43,208 bases of DNA from Candidatus Sulfopaludibacter sp. SbA3 (GTDB lineage: Bacteria; Acidobacteriota; Terriglobia; Bryobacterales; Bryobacteraceae). The stretch spans positions 1 through 43,208 of the forward strand of contig CAMDED010000057.1 of NCBI GenBank assembly GCA_945893365.1, given 5' to 3'. The notes below the pieces were generated by a model, which saw only the letters and a list, made by a program, of their open reading frames with translations, searched no databases and had not been told where the DNA came from. Each line of letters starts with the position of its first letter. Position 1 is the first letter of the stretch. Both the position numbers and the translations under genes were made by a program. Below are positions 26,339 to 35,249 of this stretch, one piece after another.

Positions 26339-26350
26339 CGGAGCATCCAA

Positions 26351-27238
26351 ATGACATTTCCGAAACCGTGGGTCCTGGGAGTAGTGTGTCTGCTGGCCGC
26401 GGCGGAAGAGCCGCGCATCCGGAACGCCCGGACTGAGACGCGCGCCGTGTCCGGAGATTTCGAAGCGGCAGTGGCTGCGATTGCGCGCCAACAACCAAGC
26501 GGCTGGTTCGGATATTCCATCGCGGTCGCCCGGGACGGCGGTTGGCAAAACTGTTCGAACGTGGTTCATCTCGAGGGCGCTGAGCGCGCGCTTGTGCTCG
26601 GCCGAATCGAGGGCGGGGCCGTCACGAGAATAAGAACTCTGCCCGTCGAGTGCGAGATCGACGCGGGCGGGCAGAGCTTCACCTGGTTTACCGGGGTGAC
26701 GCAGGCGCAGAGCGTTCGGCTGCTCACCGGAATCGTGAAGGCGGCGAATTCGGGAAACCGCGAACGCCAGCGCCTGCGGGATTCGGCGTTCTCGGCGCTC
26801 TCGCAGCACTCCGGCGCGGAAGCGGAACAGGCGATCGAGCAGTTCGCGGACGCGGCACAGCCCGACTGGATGAGGGAGCGCGCCATTTCCGCGCTCGCCC
26901 AGAACCGCGAGCCGAAGGCAACCGCGGCGTTGACTGCGATTGCGCGTAACGACAAGACGGTCCGGATGCGTTCTTTCGCCGTGGGAAGGCTCGCGGACAA
27001 GCTGGGGCCGGACGCGATTCCCACTCTCAAGGCGATTATTCGAAACGATCCTTCCGATGAAGTCATGCGTCAGGCGGTGCAGGGACTGACCCGTGTGGGC
27101 GAAGAACACGGCGTTCCGGCGCTCATCGAGATTGCGCGTGCGCGGGACAATCCGCCGGCTCGCAAAGAGGCCATGCGGCGGCTCGGGCAAGCGAAGGACA
27201 CCAGGGCCCGGGCCTTCCTCGAAGAATTCGTGAAATGA
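26351..27238 (+). CDS. Secreted HEAT-repeat protein
   Basis: Protein of 295 aa with a short signal-like start (MTFPKPWVLGVVCLLAAAEE). The first 130 residues form an unassigned domain (PSGWFGYSIAVARDGGWQNC). The C-terminal half is HEAT repeats (AQPDWMRERAISALAQNREP, TVRMRSFAVGRLADKLGPDA, DEVMRQAVQGLTRVGEEHGV). It starts 12 bp after the previous HEAT gene and is the last gene of the sigma operon. No catalytic motif is visible. Confidence 0.8.
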   Translation: MTFPKPWVLGVVCLLAAAEEPRIRNARTETRAVSGDFEAAVAAIARQQPSGWFGYSIAVARDGGWQNCSNVVHLEGAERALVLGRIEGGAVTRIRTLPVECEIDAGGQSFTWFTGVTQAQSVRLLTGIVKAANSGNRERQRLRDSAFSALSQHSGAEAEQAIEQFADAAQPDWMRERAISALAQNREPKATAALTAIARNDKTVRMRSFAVGRLADKLGPDAIPTLKAIIRNDPSDEVMRQAVQGLTRVGEEHGVPALIEIARARDNPPARKEAMRRLGQAKDTRARAFLEEFVK

Positions 27239-27250
27239 GAACCAAGCGTT

Positions 27251-27317
27251 TTTCCGCGATTCGCCGTCTAAGTTACGGAACAAATTTCCGCGAACGCCGT
27301 CTAAGTTAGGGAACAAA
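27251..27317 (+). repeat. Two tandem 34/33-nt direct repeats
   Basis: Copy 1 at 27251-27284 and copy 2 at 27285-27317, each starting TTTCCGCGA and ending GGAACAAA. They differ by a TT-to-A change near the start (34 versus 33 nt) and a C/G substitution. They lie in the 159-bp gap between the HEAT and TPR genes. Confidence 0.85.
27277..27304 (+). promoter_or_regulatory. ECF-type promoter formed at the repeat junction
   Basis: GGAAC (27277-27281) from repeat copy 1 and GTCTAA (27299-27304) from copy 2. The E. coli sigma-E-like form is GGAACAA, 16 nt, TCTAA. The start would fall near 27311, giving a leader of about 87 nt before the TPR gene. The spacing matches the promoter before the sigma gene. 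Confidence 0.5.
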
Positions 27318-27397
27318 ACGCGCGGAGAATTCGTAACTCCGCAAGTAGCCGTTACTACTGCACGTCAGCTCATCGCGCAGTTATCTCTGGAGCACAA

Positions 27398-29182
27398 ATG
27401 CGGACTCTCGTCTTAACAGGATTATTGTGCGCAGTCGCCTGCGCGCAAACGCAGGAGTGGGAAGAATTCATGGCGAAGGGCAGCGCGCTTCGCCGGGAGA
27501 GCAAGTTCGTGGAGGCCGAGCAGTGGTATCGCCGCGCGCTCGCCGAGGGCTCGGACACGCCGCGAGCACTGAACAGCCTTGGAGTGCTCTTCTACGAGAC
27601 CGGACGCTACGCGGAAGCCATCGCCTTCTACGATCGCGCGCTCGAAATCTGGCGGAGCCGCCTGGGAGAGGACCACGCGGACCTTGCCGCTACGATAAAC
27701 AATTTGTCCACGGCGTTTTATGCAATGGGGCGTCATTCCGAAGCCGAAGGGCTCGCTCGCCGCGCTCTGGCGATTCGCGAGAAGGCGTATGGACCCGGCG
27801 ATCCGCAGGTGGCGGAGACTCTGGACAATCTCGCTTCCTACCGGGCCGCGCAAGGAGCGCTTGCGGAGGCGGAGGAGATTTACCGCCGCGTCCTGGCCAT
27901 ACGGGAGAAGGCGCTCGGAGACGGGAGTCCGCCCGTCGCGGCGACGCTCAACAATCTCGCGGTCGTGTTGAGTCAGGCGGGTAAGTACACCGAATCGGAA
28001 CGGCTTCAGACAAGGGCTCTCCTAATTTGGGAGAAGGTGCTTGGCCCGGAGAATCCAAGTGTCGCCACGTCGATCTCGAATCTGGCGGACATCCGGATCA
28101 AGCTCGGGCTCCAGGAGGGCGTGGAAACGCTCTACCTGCGCGCTCTGTCGATACGCGAGCGGGCGTTCGGGAGCGAGCATCCGCTGGTTGCCAACACTCT
28201 GAATAATCTTGGGAGCGCCTACGCAAACCAACGGCGCTTTGCCGAAGCGGAACCGATGTACCGCCGCGCGCTCGCTATCGAAGAGAAATCTCTCGGCCCT
28301 TCGCACCCCTCAACGGCGACGGTGCTGAACAATCTCGGCGACCTGCGCCGGCTGCAAGGACGGCTGCCCGAAGCGAAGGAACTGTACTTGCGAACAATGC
28401 GGATTTGGGAGAAGTCGCTCGGTCCGGAACATTCGAATGTGGGGCGGCTCTGGAATAACCTCGCGGCTATCTCCCGCGGCGAGGGCAACCATGAAGAATC
28501 CGTAGCTCACTACGGGAAGGCGGTGGCCATTTTCGAAAAGGCGCTCGGGCCGGACCACCCCGACACCGGCATGATCCTGACGAATCTGGCGGACCTGCGC
28601 TTTTTGCAGGGGCGCGTCGAACAGGCCGAGACTCTCAGCCGGCGGGCGCTCGGGATCGCCCAAAAATCCTTCGGCGAGAACCATGCGGCCACCGCCGAAG
28701 CCTCCGGCCGGTTAGCGACGGCGCTCGTGGTCCTGCGCCGCCTCACCGAGGCGCCGCGCTTCTATGCGAGGGCGTTGGCGATCCGGGAAAAGCTGTCGGG
28801 TCCGGCACACTCGTCACTCGCGCCCACGCTGGCGGCTCTCGGCCACACCTATCAACTTGACTCGCGGCCGGCGGCGGCGGAGCCTCTCTACCGGCGAGCG
28901 CTCGCCATCTGGGAAACGGTTCCCGACAACGATATTGAGCTCCAGGCAAGCACGCTCAATAGTCTGGCGATGCTATGTAGCGAGATGGGGCGCTTCGAAG
29001 AGGCGGAGCCGCTGTTTCGCCGCGCGGCCGGCTTGACCGAGAAGGCGCTCGGGCCCGCGGACCGCAATCTCGCGGTTGTGCTTCAGAATCTGGCCGTCGC
29101 CATGCGCAAGAATAATCGCGCGGGCGACGCGAAGAAGATCGAGTCCCGGGCGAAGTCCCTATTAAAGGATGAAAGGGACTGA
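27398..29182 (+). CDS. Secreted TPR-repeat protein, kinesin-light-chain-like
   Basis: Protein of 594 aa with a signal peptide (MRTLVLTGLLCAVACAQTQE) and about twelve tandem 42-residue TPRs of the kinesin-light-chain type. Their pattern is (A)LAIREKxLGxxHPxxAxxLNNLxxLxxxxGRxxEAExLYRRAL, seen for example as YRRALAIEEKSLGPSHPSTA. The fold binds peptides or proteins; no enzyme domain is attached. GGAG stands before the ATG. The ECF-like promoter in front suggests that it belongs to the regulon of the sigma factor encoded upstream. Confidence 0.9.
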   Translation: MRTLVLTGLLCAVACAQTQEWEEFMAKGSALRRESKFVEAEQWYRRALAEGSDTPRALNSLGVLFYETGRYAEAIAFYDRALEIWRSRLGEDHADLAATINNLSTAFYAMGRHSEAEGLARRALAIREKAYGPGDPQVAETLDNLASYRAAQGALAEAEEIYRRVLAIREKALGDGSPPVAATLNNLAVVLSQAGKYTESERLQTRALLIWEKVLGPENPSVATSISNLADIRIKLGLQEGVETLYLRALSIRERAFGSEHPLVANTLNNLGSAYANQRRFAEAEPMYRRALAIEEKSLGPSHPSTATVLNNLGDLRRLQGRLPEAKELYLRTMRIWEKSLGPEHSNVGRLWNNLAAISRGEGNHEESVAHYGKAVAIFEKALGPDHPDTGMILTNLADLRFLQGRVEQAETLSRRALGIAQKSFGENHAATAEASGRLATALVVLRRLTEAPRFYARALAIREKLSGPAHSSLAPTLAALGHTYQLDSRPAAAEPLYRRALAIWETVPDNDIELQASTLNSLAMLCSEMGRFEEAEPLFRRAAGLTEKALGPADRNLAVVLQNLAVAMRKNNRAGDAKKIESRAKSLLKDERD

Positions 29183-29208
29183 ACGGATTCGCGGCGGCAG
29201 CCCTGGCG

Positions 29209-29214
29209 TACAAT
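29209..29214 (+). promoter_or_regulatory. Candidate -10 box for a leaderless TIGR03437 mRNA
   Basis: TACAAT ends five bases before the ATG at 29220. It supports that start over the in-frame ATG at 29169, which lies within the end of the TPR gene. Confidence 0.45.
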
Positions 29215-29219
29215 GGGGT

Positions 29220-32200
29220 ATGGGCCAAGCTGCCAGCGCTTCCTTCAAATTCTTCCTGCCGTTCGCCATCGCACTGTCAGTTGGCGCGCAGACAACGCCG
29301 GTGATCACCGCCGTCACTCCTTCCACGGTCGCGGCAGGTGGCCCGGATCTCACGATCACCATCACCGGTAGCGGCTTTCTACCGCTGACTGCCGGCACCA
29401 TCTCCGTCGTCGGATCGCAGGTTCGGTTCAACGGAAACGCCTTGGCGAGCACCTTTGTCAGCAGTACCGGAATGACGGCTGTGATACCGGCGGCGCTCAC
29501 TGCCCGTGACGGCACTGGGCAGATTCAGGTGTTGAACACGTCCGTTAGCAGTCCCACCGCATCATCAAATGCGGTGTCGTTCGTCATCGGTACGGGGATC
29601 TCCGGTGGGCCGGAACCTGTGCGGATAACCGTCACGCCTTCTCAGGTAGCGCCGGGCGGGCCCGACCTCACGATTACGATTAGAGGTGCTGGTTTTCAGA
29701 GAAGTGAGGGCGGCATCGCCGCCAACGGGTCGCGGGTTCGCTGGAACGACACCCCGTTGACCACCACTTTTGTCAGCGCGACTGAGTTAAGAGCGGTGGT
29801 TCCCGCGGCGCTCACCGCCAGCGCGGGTATCGCAACCATACAGGTAGTGACCAGCTCCGCTGGAACCGATCCGGTGAATTCGGACAAAGCGACTTTCCTT
29901 ATCGGCACGGCGATCGCGATCGGGACCACTTCCCCTCTGCCGCCGGCGGTCCTGAACGCGCCGTACACGCCCGTGACGCTGGCCGTCACAGGCGGCGTCG
30001 CGCCCTATCGATTTGCTCTGGCAGCGGGACCGGGCTTACCGGCGGGTGTCACTTTGAGCGTGTCCGGCGTGATCTCGGGAACTCCCACAGTTTTGGGTAA
30101 ATTCGATTTCTCCGTCCAGGTAACCGATGGCGGGCAGGGCACTGGCCTGAAAGCCCTTTCACTTTCGGTGGTTCCGGCGGTGGCTCTTAAGCTCTCGGAG
30201 ACGAGCTTAAGCTTCGACGGTATTGTCAGCGGCGACCAGCCTGCCGCGCAGCGCGTGCTGGTGACAGCCGAAGATGCGCGTCTACCCTACACGGTCCGTA
30301 CAGACGGAGCGAGGTGGCTCACGATCAGGCCCGTCGCGGGCGTCACACCGGGCGGATTCGCCGTTTTCGCGGACCAAACGGGTCTCGCCCCTAGCGCCGC
30401 CAACGCGCCTTACAAGGCGGTCATCACCGTGGTGGGTCCCGCCGGAACCCTGGACATTCAGGTAAGCTTCACGGTGCGCGACATCCCGCCGGCCCTCACC
30501 GTTTCTCCGAGTCTGCTGAAATTTGCCTCGCGCCTTGGAGGTCCCGCCCCCCGTCCCCAGTCGATTCTCGTGCGCAGCGGCGGCGGCGGCGGCCCGCAGA
30601 ACTTCACTGCCGCCGTACTGGGAGCGAACTCTTGGCTGCGCCTGCCGGTAACCAGCGGCCGCACGGTGGCCGGCCGGCCGGCGACCCTCGAGGTCACGGC
30701 GGTTCCCACCGGGCTCGCGATCGGAACCTATCGCGAGGTGGTGCGGATCGCTTCCGCCTCGTGCGTTCAACCGAACTGCGATGTCGCCGTCAACCTGGTG
30801 GTAACCCCCGCGGGCGGAAGACTGGTTCTCAGCCAAACGGGCATACTATTTGAGGCGAAGCGAGGGAGCACCGTTACGCTGCAAAATACCATCGCGATCC
30901 GGAACGCGGGTGAGGGAACGCTTAATTGGAGCGCTGAGGTTCTTCCCGGAGCGTCGACGGCCTTCTCCATCAGCGGACCGGCGGCGGGCACTGCGGGAGC
31001 CGCCGCGAACGGATCGCTCACGATAGAGGCGAATCCAGCGGGATTGTTGAGCGGCGCCGTGTACGGACGCGTTCGGGTGACCGCGCCTGAGGCGCCGAAT
31101 TCGCCGCAACTGTTGATCCTGGTCCTCAATGTAGTACCGGCCGACGCGCCGAACGTTCCCGTCCTCGATAACGGCGGGATGGTATTCGTTGCACCTACTG
31201 GGACGGCGGCGCGCGACCAGCAGACCCGGTTGACCACGGCCAGCCTCACGCCCGTGCCTTATTCGATTTCCGCCTCCACGTCCGACGGCGGTTCGTGGCT
31301 GTCCGCGAGCCCGGTCTCCGGCACGATTTCAAGCGGAACTCCCGTAACGATTACGGTGAGCGCGGACGCCGCCCAGTTGGCGCGCGGGGTGTTCACGGGT
31401 GAAGTGAACATCTCTTTGGGTGGATCTCTGCGGTCGATCAACGTGCTGTTTATCGTCATTCCAAAACCGCCGGCGGCGGCCTTCGCAGCTGGACCGGGGG
31501 CGGCTGGCTGCACACCCGAGAGGCTTGTGGCCGTGAGCAACGTTCCGGGTAATTTTTCGAGTCTGGTGGCGTGGCCGACGCAATTACAGGTGCGCGTCCT
31601 CGACGATTGCGGCGACGCCGCGGCCTCCGCTCAAGTGGTGGCGTCCTTCACGAACGGCGATGCTCCGATCGCGCTGCAGACAAGCGACGCCGTGAACGGA
31701 CTCTACGCCGGCACGTGGACTCCCGCCAAGGCCGCAACGAAGATGACGGTCACGTCCACGGCATCCACCACTACGGGGCTGGCTCCGGCGACGGCGCAGA
31801 TTTCCGGCGCGGTCAATGCCAATAAGGCGCCGGTCCTGTTTCCCAATGGAACGCTGAGCAACCTCAATTCCCAGGTTGGAGCCGCCCTCGCGCCAGGAAC
31901 GGTGGCGGCGATCTTCGGGTCCGAACTCGCGACTTCGACCGACGCTCCCCCGACGGTCCCGCTGCCGACTTCCTTTAGAGGAACCAGCGTGTTGATAGGC
32001 GGTCTGGAAGCTCCGCTCTATTTTGTGAGCAGCGGCCAGATCAACGCACAAATTCCGGCTGAACTCGCGCCGGATAAGGAGTATCAGGTCCTCGTGATCG
32101 TGGACGGCGCTCTTACGGTTCCGGATGCGATCTCGCTTTCTCCCGTTCAGCCCGGTGTCGCGGCCTTCGCGAACGGACGCGTCATCGCGCAGCATGGCGA

Positions 32201-32528
32201 TTTCAGCCTGGTCGACACGAACAATCCCGCAAGGGCGGGCGAAGCGATAGTCGTTTACCTGATCGGTCTGGGAGAAACGAATCCTAAGGTGCCGTCGGGC
32301 ACGGCGTCGCCGGCATCTGAACCGCTGGCGCGCGTGGTGTCGCCGGTTACGGTGACGGTCGACGGCAGGAACGCGGAAATCTTCTTCGCGGGACTGACTC
32401 CGGGAGCGGTCGGTCTCTATCAGATCAACTTCCGCGTACCGCCCGAATCGCCCACGGGCGATCTGCCGGTCGTCATCACGCAGAAGGGCGCCGCGGCGAA
32501 CGCGACGGTCTTGCAGGTACGTCAATAG
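29220..32528 (+). CDS. Large secreted IPT/TIG-type protein with TIGR03437 C-terminal domain
   Basis: Extracellular protein of 1102 aa. The start at 29220 gives a signal peptide (MGQAASASFKFFLPFAIALS). Two IPT/TIG-like domains come first, each opening PSxVAxGGPDLTITI(T/R)GxGF. A putative Ig-like segment follows (LPPAVLNAPYTPVTLAVTGG ... GLPAGVTLSVSGVISGTPT), then several BACON-like beta domains. The last 220 residues match TIGR03437 of Solibacter: LAPGTVAAIFGSELA, LPTSFRGTSVLIGGLEAPLY, SSGQINAQIPAEL, VVYLIGLG. The function of this family is unknown; surface or matrix roles are inferred. threonine synthase starts 14 bp downstream. Confidence 0.88.
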   Translation: MGQAASASFKFFLPFAIALSVGAQTTPVITAVTPSTVAAGGPDLTITITGSGFLPLTAGTISVVGSQVRFNGNALASTFVSSTGMTAVIPAALTARDGTGQIQVLNTSVSSPTASSNAVSFVIGTGISGGPEPVRITVTPSQVAPGGPDLTITIRGAGFQRSEGGIAANGSRVRWNDTPLTTTFVSATELRAVVPAALTASAGIATIQVVTSSAGTDPVNSDKATFLIGTAIAIGTTSPLPPAVLNAPYTPVTLAVTGGVAPYRFALAAGPGLPAGVTLSVSGVISGTPTVLGKFDFSVQVTDGGQGTGLKALSLSVVPAVALKLSETSLSFDGIVSGDQPAAQRVLVTAEDARLPYTVRTDGARWLTIRPVAGVTPGGFAVFADQTGLAPSAANAPYKAVITVVGPAGTLDIQVSFTVRDIPPALTVSPSLLKFASRLGGPAPRPQSILVRSGGGGGPQNFTAAVLGANSWLRLPVTSGRTVAGRPATLEVTAVPTGLAIGTYREVVRIASASCVQPNCDVAVNLVVTPAGGRLVLSQTGILFEAKRGSTVTLQNTIAIRNAGEGTLNWSAEVLPGASTAFSISGPAAGTAGAAANGSLTIEANPAGLLSGAVYGRVRVTAPEAPNSPQLLILVLNVVPADAPNVPVLDNGGMVFVAPTGTAARDQQTRLTTASLTPVPYSISASTSDGGSWLSASPVSGTISSGTPVTITVSADAAQLARGVFTGEVNISLGGSLRSINVLFIVIPKPPAAAFAAGPGAAGCTPERLVAVSNVPGNFSSLVAWPTQLQVRVLDDCGDAAASAQVVASFTNGDAPIALQTSDAVNGLYAGTWTPAKAATKMTVTSTASTTTGLAPATAQISGAVNANKAPVLFPNGTLSNLNSQVGAALAPGTVAAIFGSELATSTDAPPTVPLPTSFRGTSVLIGGLEAPLYFVSSGQINAQIPAELAPDKEYQVLVIVDGALTVPDAISLSPVQPGVAAFANGRVIAQHGDFSLVDTNNPARAGEAIVVYLIGLGETNPKVPSGTASPASEPLARVVSPVTVTVDGRNAEIFFAGLTPGAVGLYQINFRVPPESPTGDLPVVITQKGAAANATVLQVRQ

Positions 32529-32542
32529 GCGAAACGGGATCG

Positions 32543-33844
32543 ATGGCATCCGAACTCGTCTGTTTCGAGCCTCGCTGCCGCGAGCGTTTCGCGATCACCG
32601 AGGCGATTTACAACTGCCGAAAGTGTGGCGGCTTGCTCGAGGCCGCCTATACGAACGCGATCGATCCCGTCGCGCTCAAACGCATCTGGCGCGAGCGGCG
32701 GATGAGCAATGCCGCGATCGACCAGAGCGGCGTCTGGCGCTACCGCGAGTTAATTCCGTTTCTCGATAGCGAAGCGCGCATCGTGACCCTGCGGGAGGGC
32801 AACACTCCCCTGCTTCCCGCCCCGAAGGCGGCCGGATACGGCGGCCTCGAACGGCTGGTTTTCAAGCACCAGGGCTTCAACCCGACCGGATCTTTCAAAG
32901 ACAACGGCATGACCTGCGGCGTGGCGCAAGCTCTGCGGCTCGGCATGAAGCGCGTGGCGTGCGTGTCGACCGGTAACACTTCGGCTTCCATGGCCGCCTA
33001 TTCGAGCGCCGCCGGGCTCGACCCGATCATCTTCATTCCGAACGGCAACATCTCCTACGGCAAGCTGGCGCAGGCTCTCGAGTACGGCGCCCGTACTCTC
33101 CAGGTGGAGGCGAACTTCGACCAGATTCTGGCGCTGGTCCGCGTGCTTGCGGACCGGCTGGGCATCTATCTGCTCAACTCGATCAACCCATTCCGGATCG
33201 AGGGACAGAAGACCATCGTCATCGAGATGATGGACCAGCGAGATTGGAACCCGCCCGATTGGATCGTGCTGCCCGGCGGCAATCTTGGAAACACAGCCGC
33301 TTTCGGCAAGGCGCTGCGCGAATTGCGGGAGCACGGCTTCATCGATCGCATCCCAAGGCTTGCCGTGATTCAAGCGGCGGGGTCGGCTCCGTTCTACGAC
33401 TTGGTGCGCCGGCCGGACGGGTCGGCGCTTGTCCCGGTGGGGCATCCTGAAACGCTGGCGACGGCGATCAAGATCGGCGATCCCGTGTCCTGGCCGAAGG
33501 CGCTCCATGAGGTGACGTCTTCAGGGGGCGTCGTCGAGAAGGTGACGGAGCAGGAGATCGCCGACGCGAAAGCGGTGATCGGGCTCTGCGGAATCGGCTG
33601 TGAGCCCGCCTCGGCCGCGACGCTCGCGGGTATCCGCAAGTTGACGGCGGCGGGAGTCATCGATCGGGGCGCGGACGTGGTTGCCGTACTGACGGGGAAT
33701 GTGTTGAAGGACCCCGATTATATCTATCGCTATCACACCGGACAACTTGAGATGCCGGACGGCGCCGCGATTCGCGCCACGTTCGGCAACGCGCCAACGG
33801 TTGTACCGAACGACGCGGAGAAGATCGCCGCGCTCCTTGGTTAA
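32543..33844 (+). CDS. thrC: Threonine synthase
   Basis: PLP enzyme that turns O-phosphohomoserine into threonine, 433 aa. A zinc-ribbon-like N-terminus (CFEPRC ... CRKCGG) precedes the fold-type II core. GFNPTGSFKDNGM holds the PLP lysine, Lys119. CVSTGNTSASMAAYSSAAG and LPGGNLGNTAAFGKAL (phosphate-binding loop) follow. All parts of a class 1 short threonine synthase are present. No other threonine-pathway gene is nearby; its position 14 bp after the TIGR03437 gene suggests cotranscription without functional linkage. Confidence 0.93.
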   Translation: MASELVCFEPRCRERFAITEAIYNCRKCGGLLEAAYTNAIDPVALKRIWRERRMSNAAIDQSGVWRYRELIPFLDSEARIVTLREGNTPLLPAPKAAGYGGLERLVFKHQGFNPTGSFKDNGMTCGVAQALRLGMKRVACVSTGNTSASMAAYSSAAGLDPIIFIPNGNISYGKLAQALEYGARTLQVEANFDQILALVRVLADRLGIYLLNSINPFRIEGQKTIVIEMMDQRDWNPPDWIVLPGGNLGNTAAFGKALRELREHGFIDRIPRLAVIQAAGSAPFYDLVRRPDGSALVPVGHPETLATAIKIGDPVSWPKALHEVTSSGGVVEKVTEQEIADAKAVIGLCGIGCEPASAATLAGIRKLTAAGVIDRGADVVAVLTGNVLKDPDYIYRYHTGQLEMPDGAAIRATFGNAPTVVPNDAEKIAALLG

Positions 33845-33938
33845 TTGATTGGGTCAATCGGCCTCGGTTAGGAGCCGCGCGTAAGAGGTGCAACCGCTCA
33901 ATTGAACCTGAATTCCGAAGTTGAAGCCAAGGTCAGTG

Positions 33939-33944
33939 TAGACT
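33939..33944 (+). promoter_or_regulatory. Candidate -10 box before the transposase remnant
   Basis: TAGACT, preceded by TG, ends six bases before the ATG at 33951, the same arrangement as at host genes in this window. Confidence 0.35.
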
Positions 33945-33950
33945 GGGCGG

Positions 33951-34552
33951 ATGGAAGCTGAAGGGACACGGATATTCGGCGGGCAGAAGGTGGTGTTGAA
34001 GGAAACGGACACAGCGCTGACGCCCTTTGGGGGGATGGTGGTGTTTCTGGAGTTTCTGAATAAGATCGGGTTTGGGAAGAAGGTGATCGAGTGTATACCG
34101 GTCACGCATCGGTCTCCGAACTCGATCCCTCCGGCGCAAACGTTTGTCGCATTTTTGGTTTCGGTAGCGGCGGGAGCGCGACGCTTCGCACAGACCAGCC
34201 GGCTGCGTGGGGACCGGGCGTTGCATGGCCTGTTGGGAATCGACCGATTTCCCAGCGACGACACGATCCGCAATCTATTTCTTCGGTTTGGGATGGGGGA
34301 AGTGCAACGATTCTTTGAGCCGATGACGGAGTGGATGATGGAGCGGTTGCCGCAACGGAGCGAAGGGCATAGTCTGGACTTGGATTCGACAGTATTCCAA
34401 CGCCATGGACAACAACAGGAAGGAGCGCTGAAAGGCTACAACCCCGGCGTCCGGGACGGCTGAGTCACCATCCGCTGTTAGCGGTGCTGGCGGAAAGTCG
34501 CTTTGTGATGCACGGCTGGATGCGCAGCGGGAACAGCGGGACAGGACGGAAG
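33951..34552 (+). pseudogene. Truncated IS1380-like transposase
   Basis: N-terminal third of a DDE transposase that I place in the IS1380 group. Recognisable parts are TPFGGMVVFLEFLNKIGFGK, RLRGDRALHGLLGIDRFPSD, IRNLFLRFGM and SLDLDSTVFQRHGQQQEGAL, the last with the first catalytic Asp (LDSTV). The frame stops at 34463 because one C is missing near 34446. The next frame continues the family reading as RLSHHPLLAVLAESRFVMHG, WMRSGNSGT. Homology then ends abruptly at about 34550, where the Shedu remnant begins. The element lacks the rest of its catalytic core and cannot move itself. Confidence 0.75.
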
Positions 34553-35249
34553 GAACAATGGAAGCCAAGCTACGCACCAATTTGGGCTGAGACTGATATT
34601 CTCGCGGCGGTCGTAGCCAATCGATCTCAGGAAGAGCAATTTCTGAGGCTTGATCCCAACGTCACAGCCAGGCGCGAGTGGCCCTGCTCCTGAAGAAGTA
34701 CAATGACCTACTCGACTCTAACCCGGAACGCGAGGAGATTTTGCAGGCATTCCTATAAAGAGAATCCGCTCCTCCTTTGCCCGGCTCAAGTGCGCGCGTG
34801 GCCGAAACTCGCGCTCGGCGCATGGGAAACAGATTTCGTGTTCCAGGAAGCGGCGGGCGATTATCTGCTTGTCGAGCTTGAACGATCCACTCGCCGGTTA
34901 TCCATCGCTGATGGGCGCCTCAAGTGAGTTGAACCACGCGCGCGGACAAATCGCAGACTGGAAGCGCTATTTGGAAGACAATTTGCCGGCCGTTCAGCGC
35001 GAACTAGGATTGACGGGAATTTCTTCAAACCCGAAGAGCTTGGTGGTGATCGGGCGCTCCGCATCTCTCACGCCGGAGAATCGGCGCAAGCTTGTAACAA
35101 TGGAAAATGAGAGTCCGAAGCTGAAGGTAGTCACATACGACAATGACAACGCGAAAGCCCTCATTGAAAATCTGCTCGGACCGATTATTTTGGGCGCCGT
35201 GGGAAATACCGAGGTTTACGTCCTACCGAGAATGCCGCACCAAGAATGA
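34553..35249 (+). pseudogene. Shedu/SduA (DUF4263) nuclease, frameshifted and 5' truncated
   Basis: Read across frames, the region gives ILAAVVANRSQEEQFLRLDP, then (shift near 34670) ARVALLLKKYNDLLDSNPER, then (shift near 34757) YKENPLLLCPAQVRAWPKLA and ETDFVFQEAAGDYLLVELER, then (shift near 34917) SSELNHARGQIADWKRYLED, VVIGRS, LTPENRRKL, VVTYDNDNAKALIENLLGPI. That order (helical part, NP motif, DFVF...VELER, Q-x-x-DW, VVIGR, TYD) is the DUF4263 core of Shedu anti-phage proteins, a PD-(D/E)XK-like nuclease fold. At least three frameshifts and joining to a broken transposase make it non-functional. Confidence 0.75.

Noticed and set aside
27251-27317. Two 33/34-nt direct repeats as a mini-CRISPR
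   Set aside because: The copies are directly adjacent with no spacer, so they are a simple tandem duplication.
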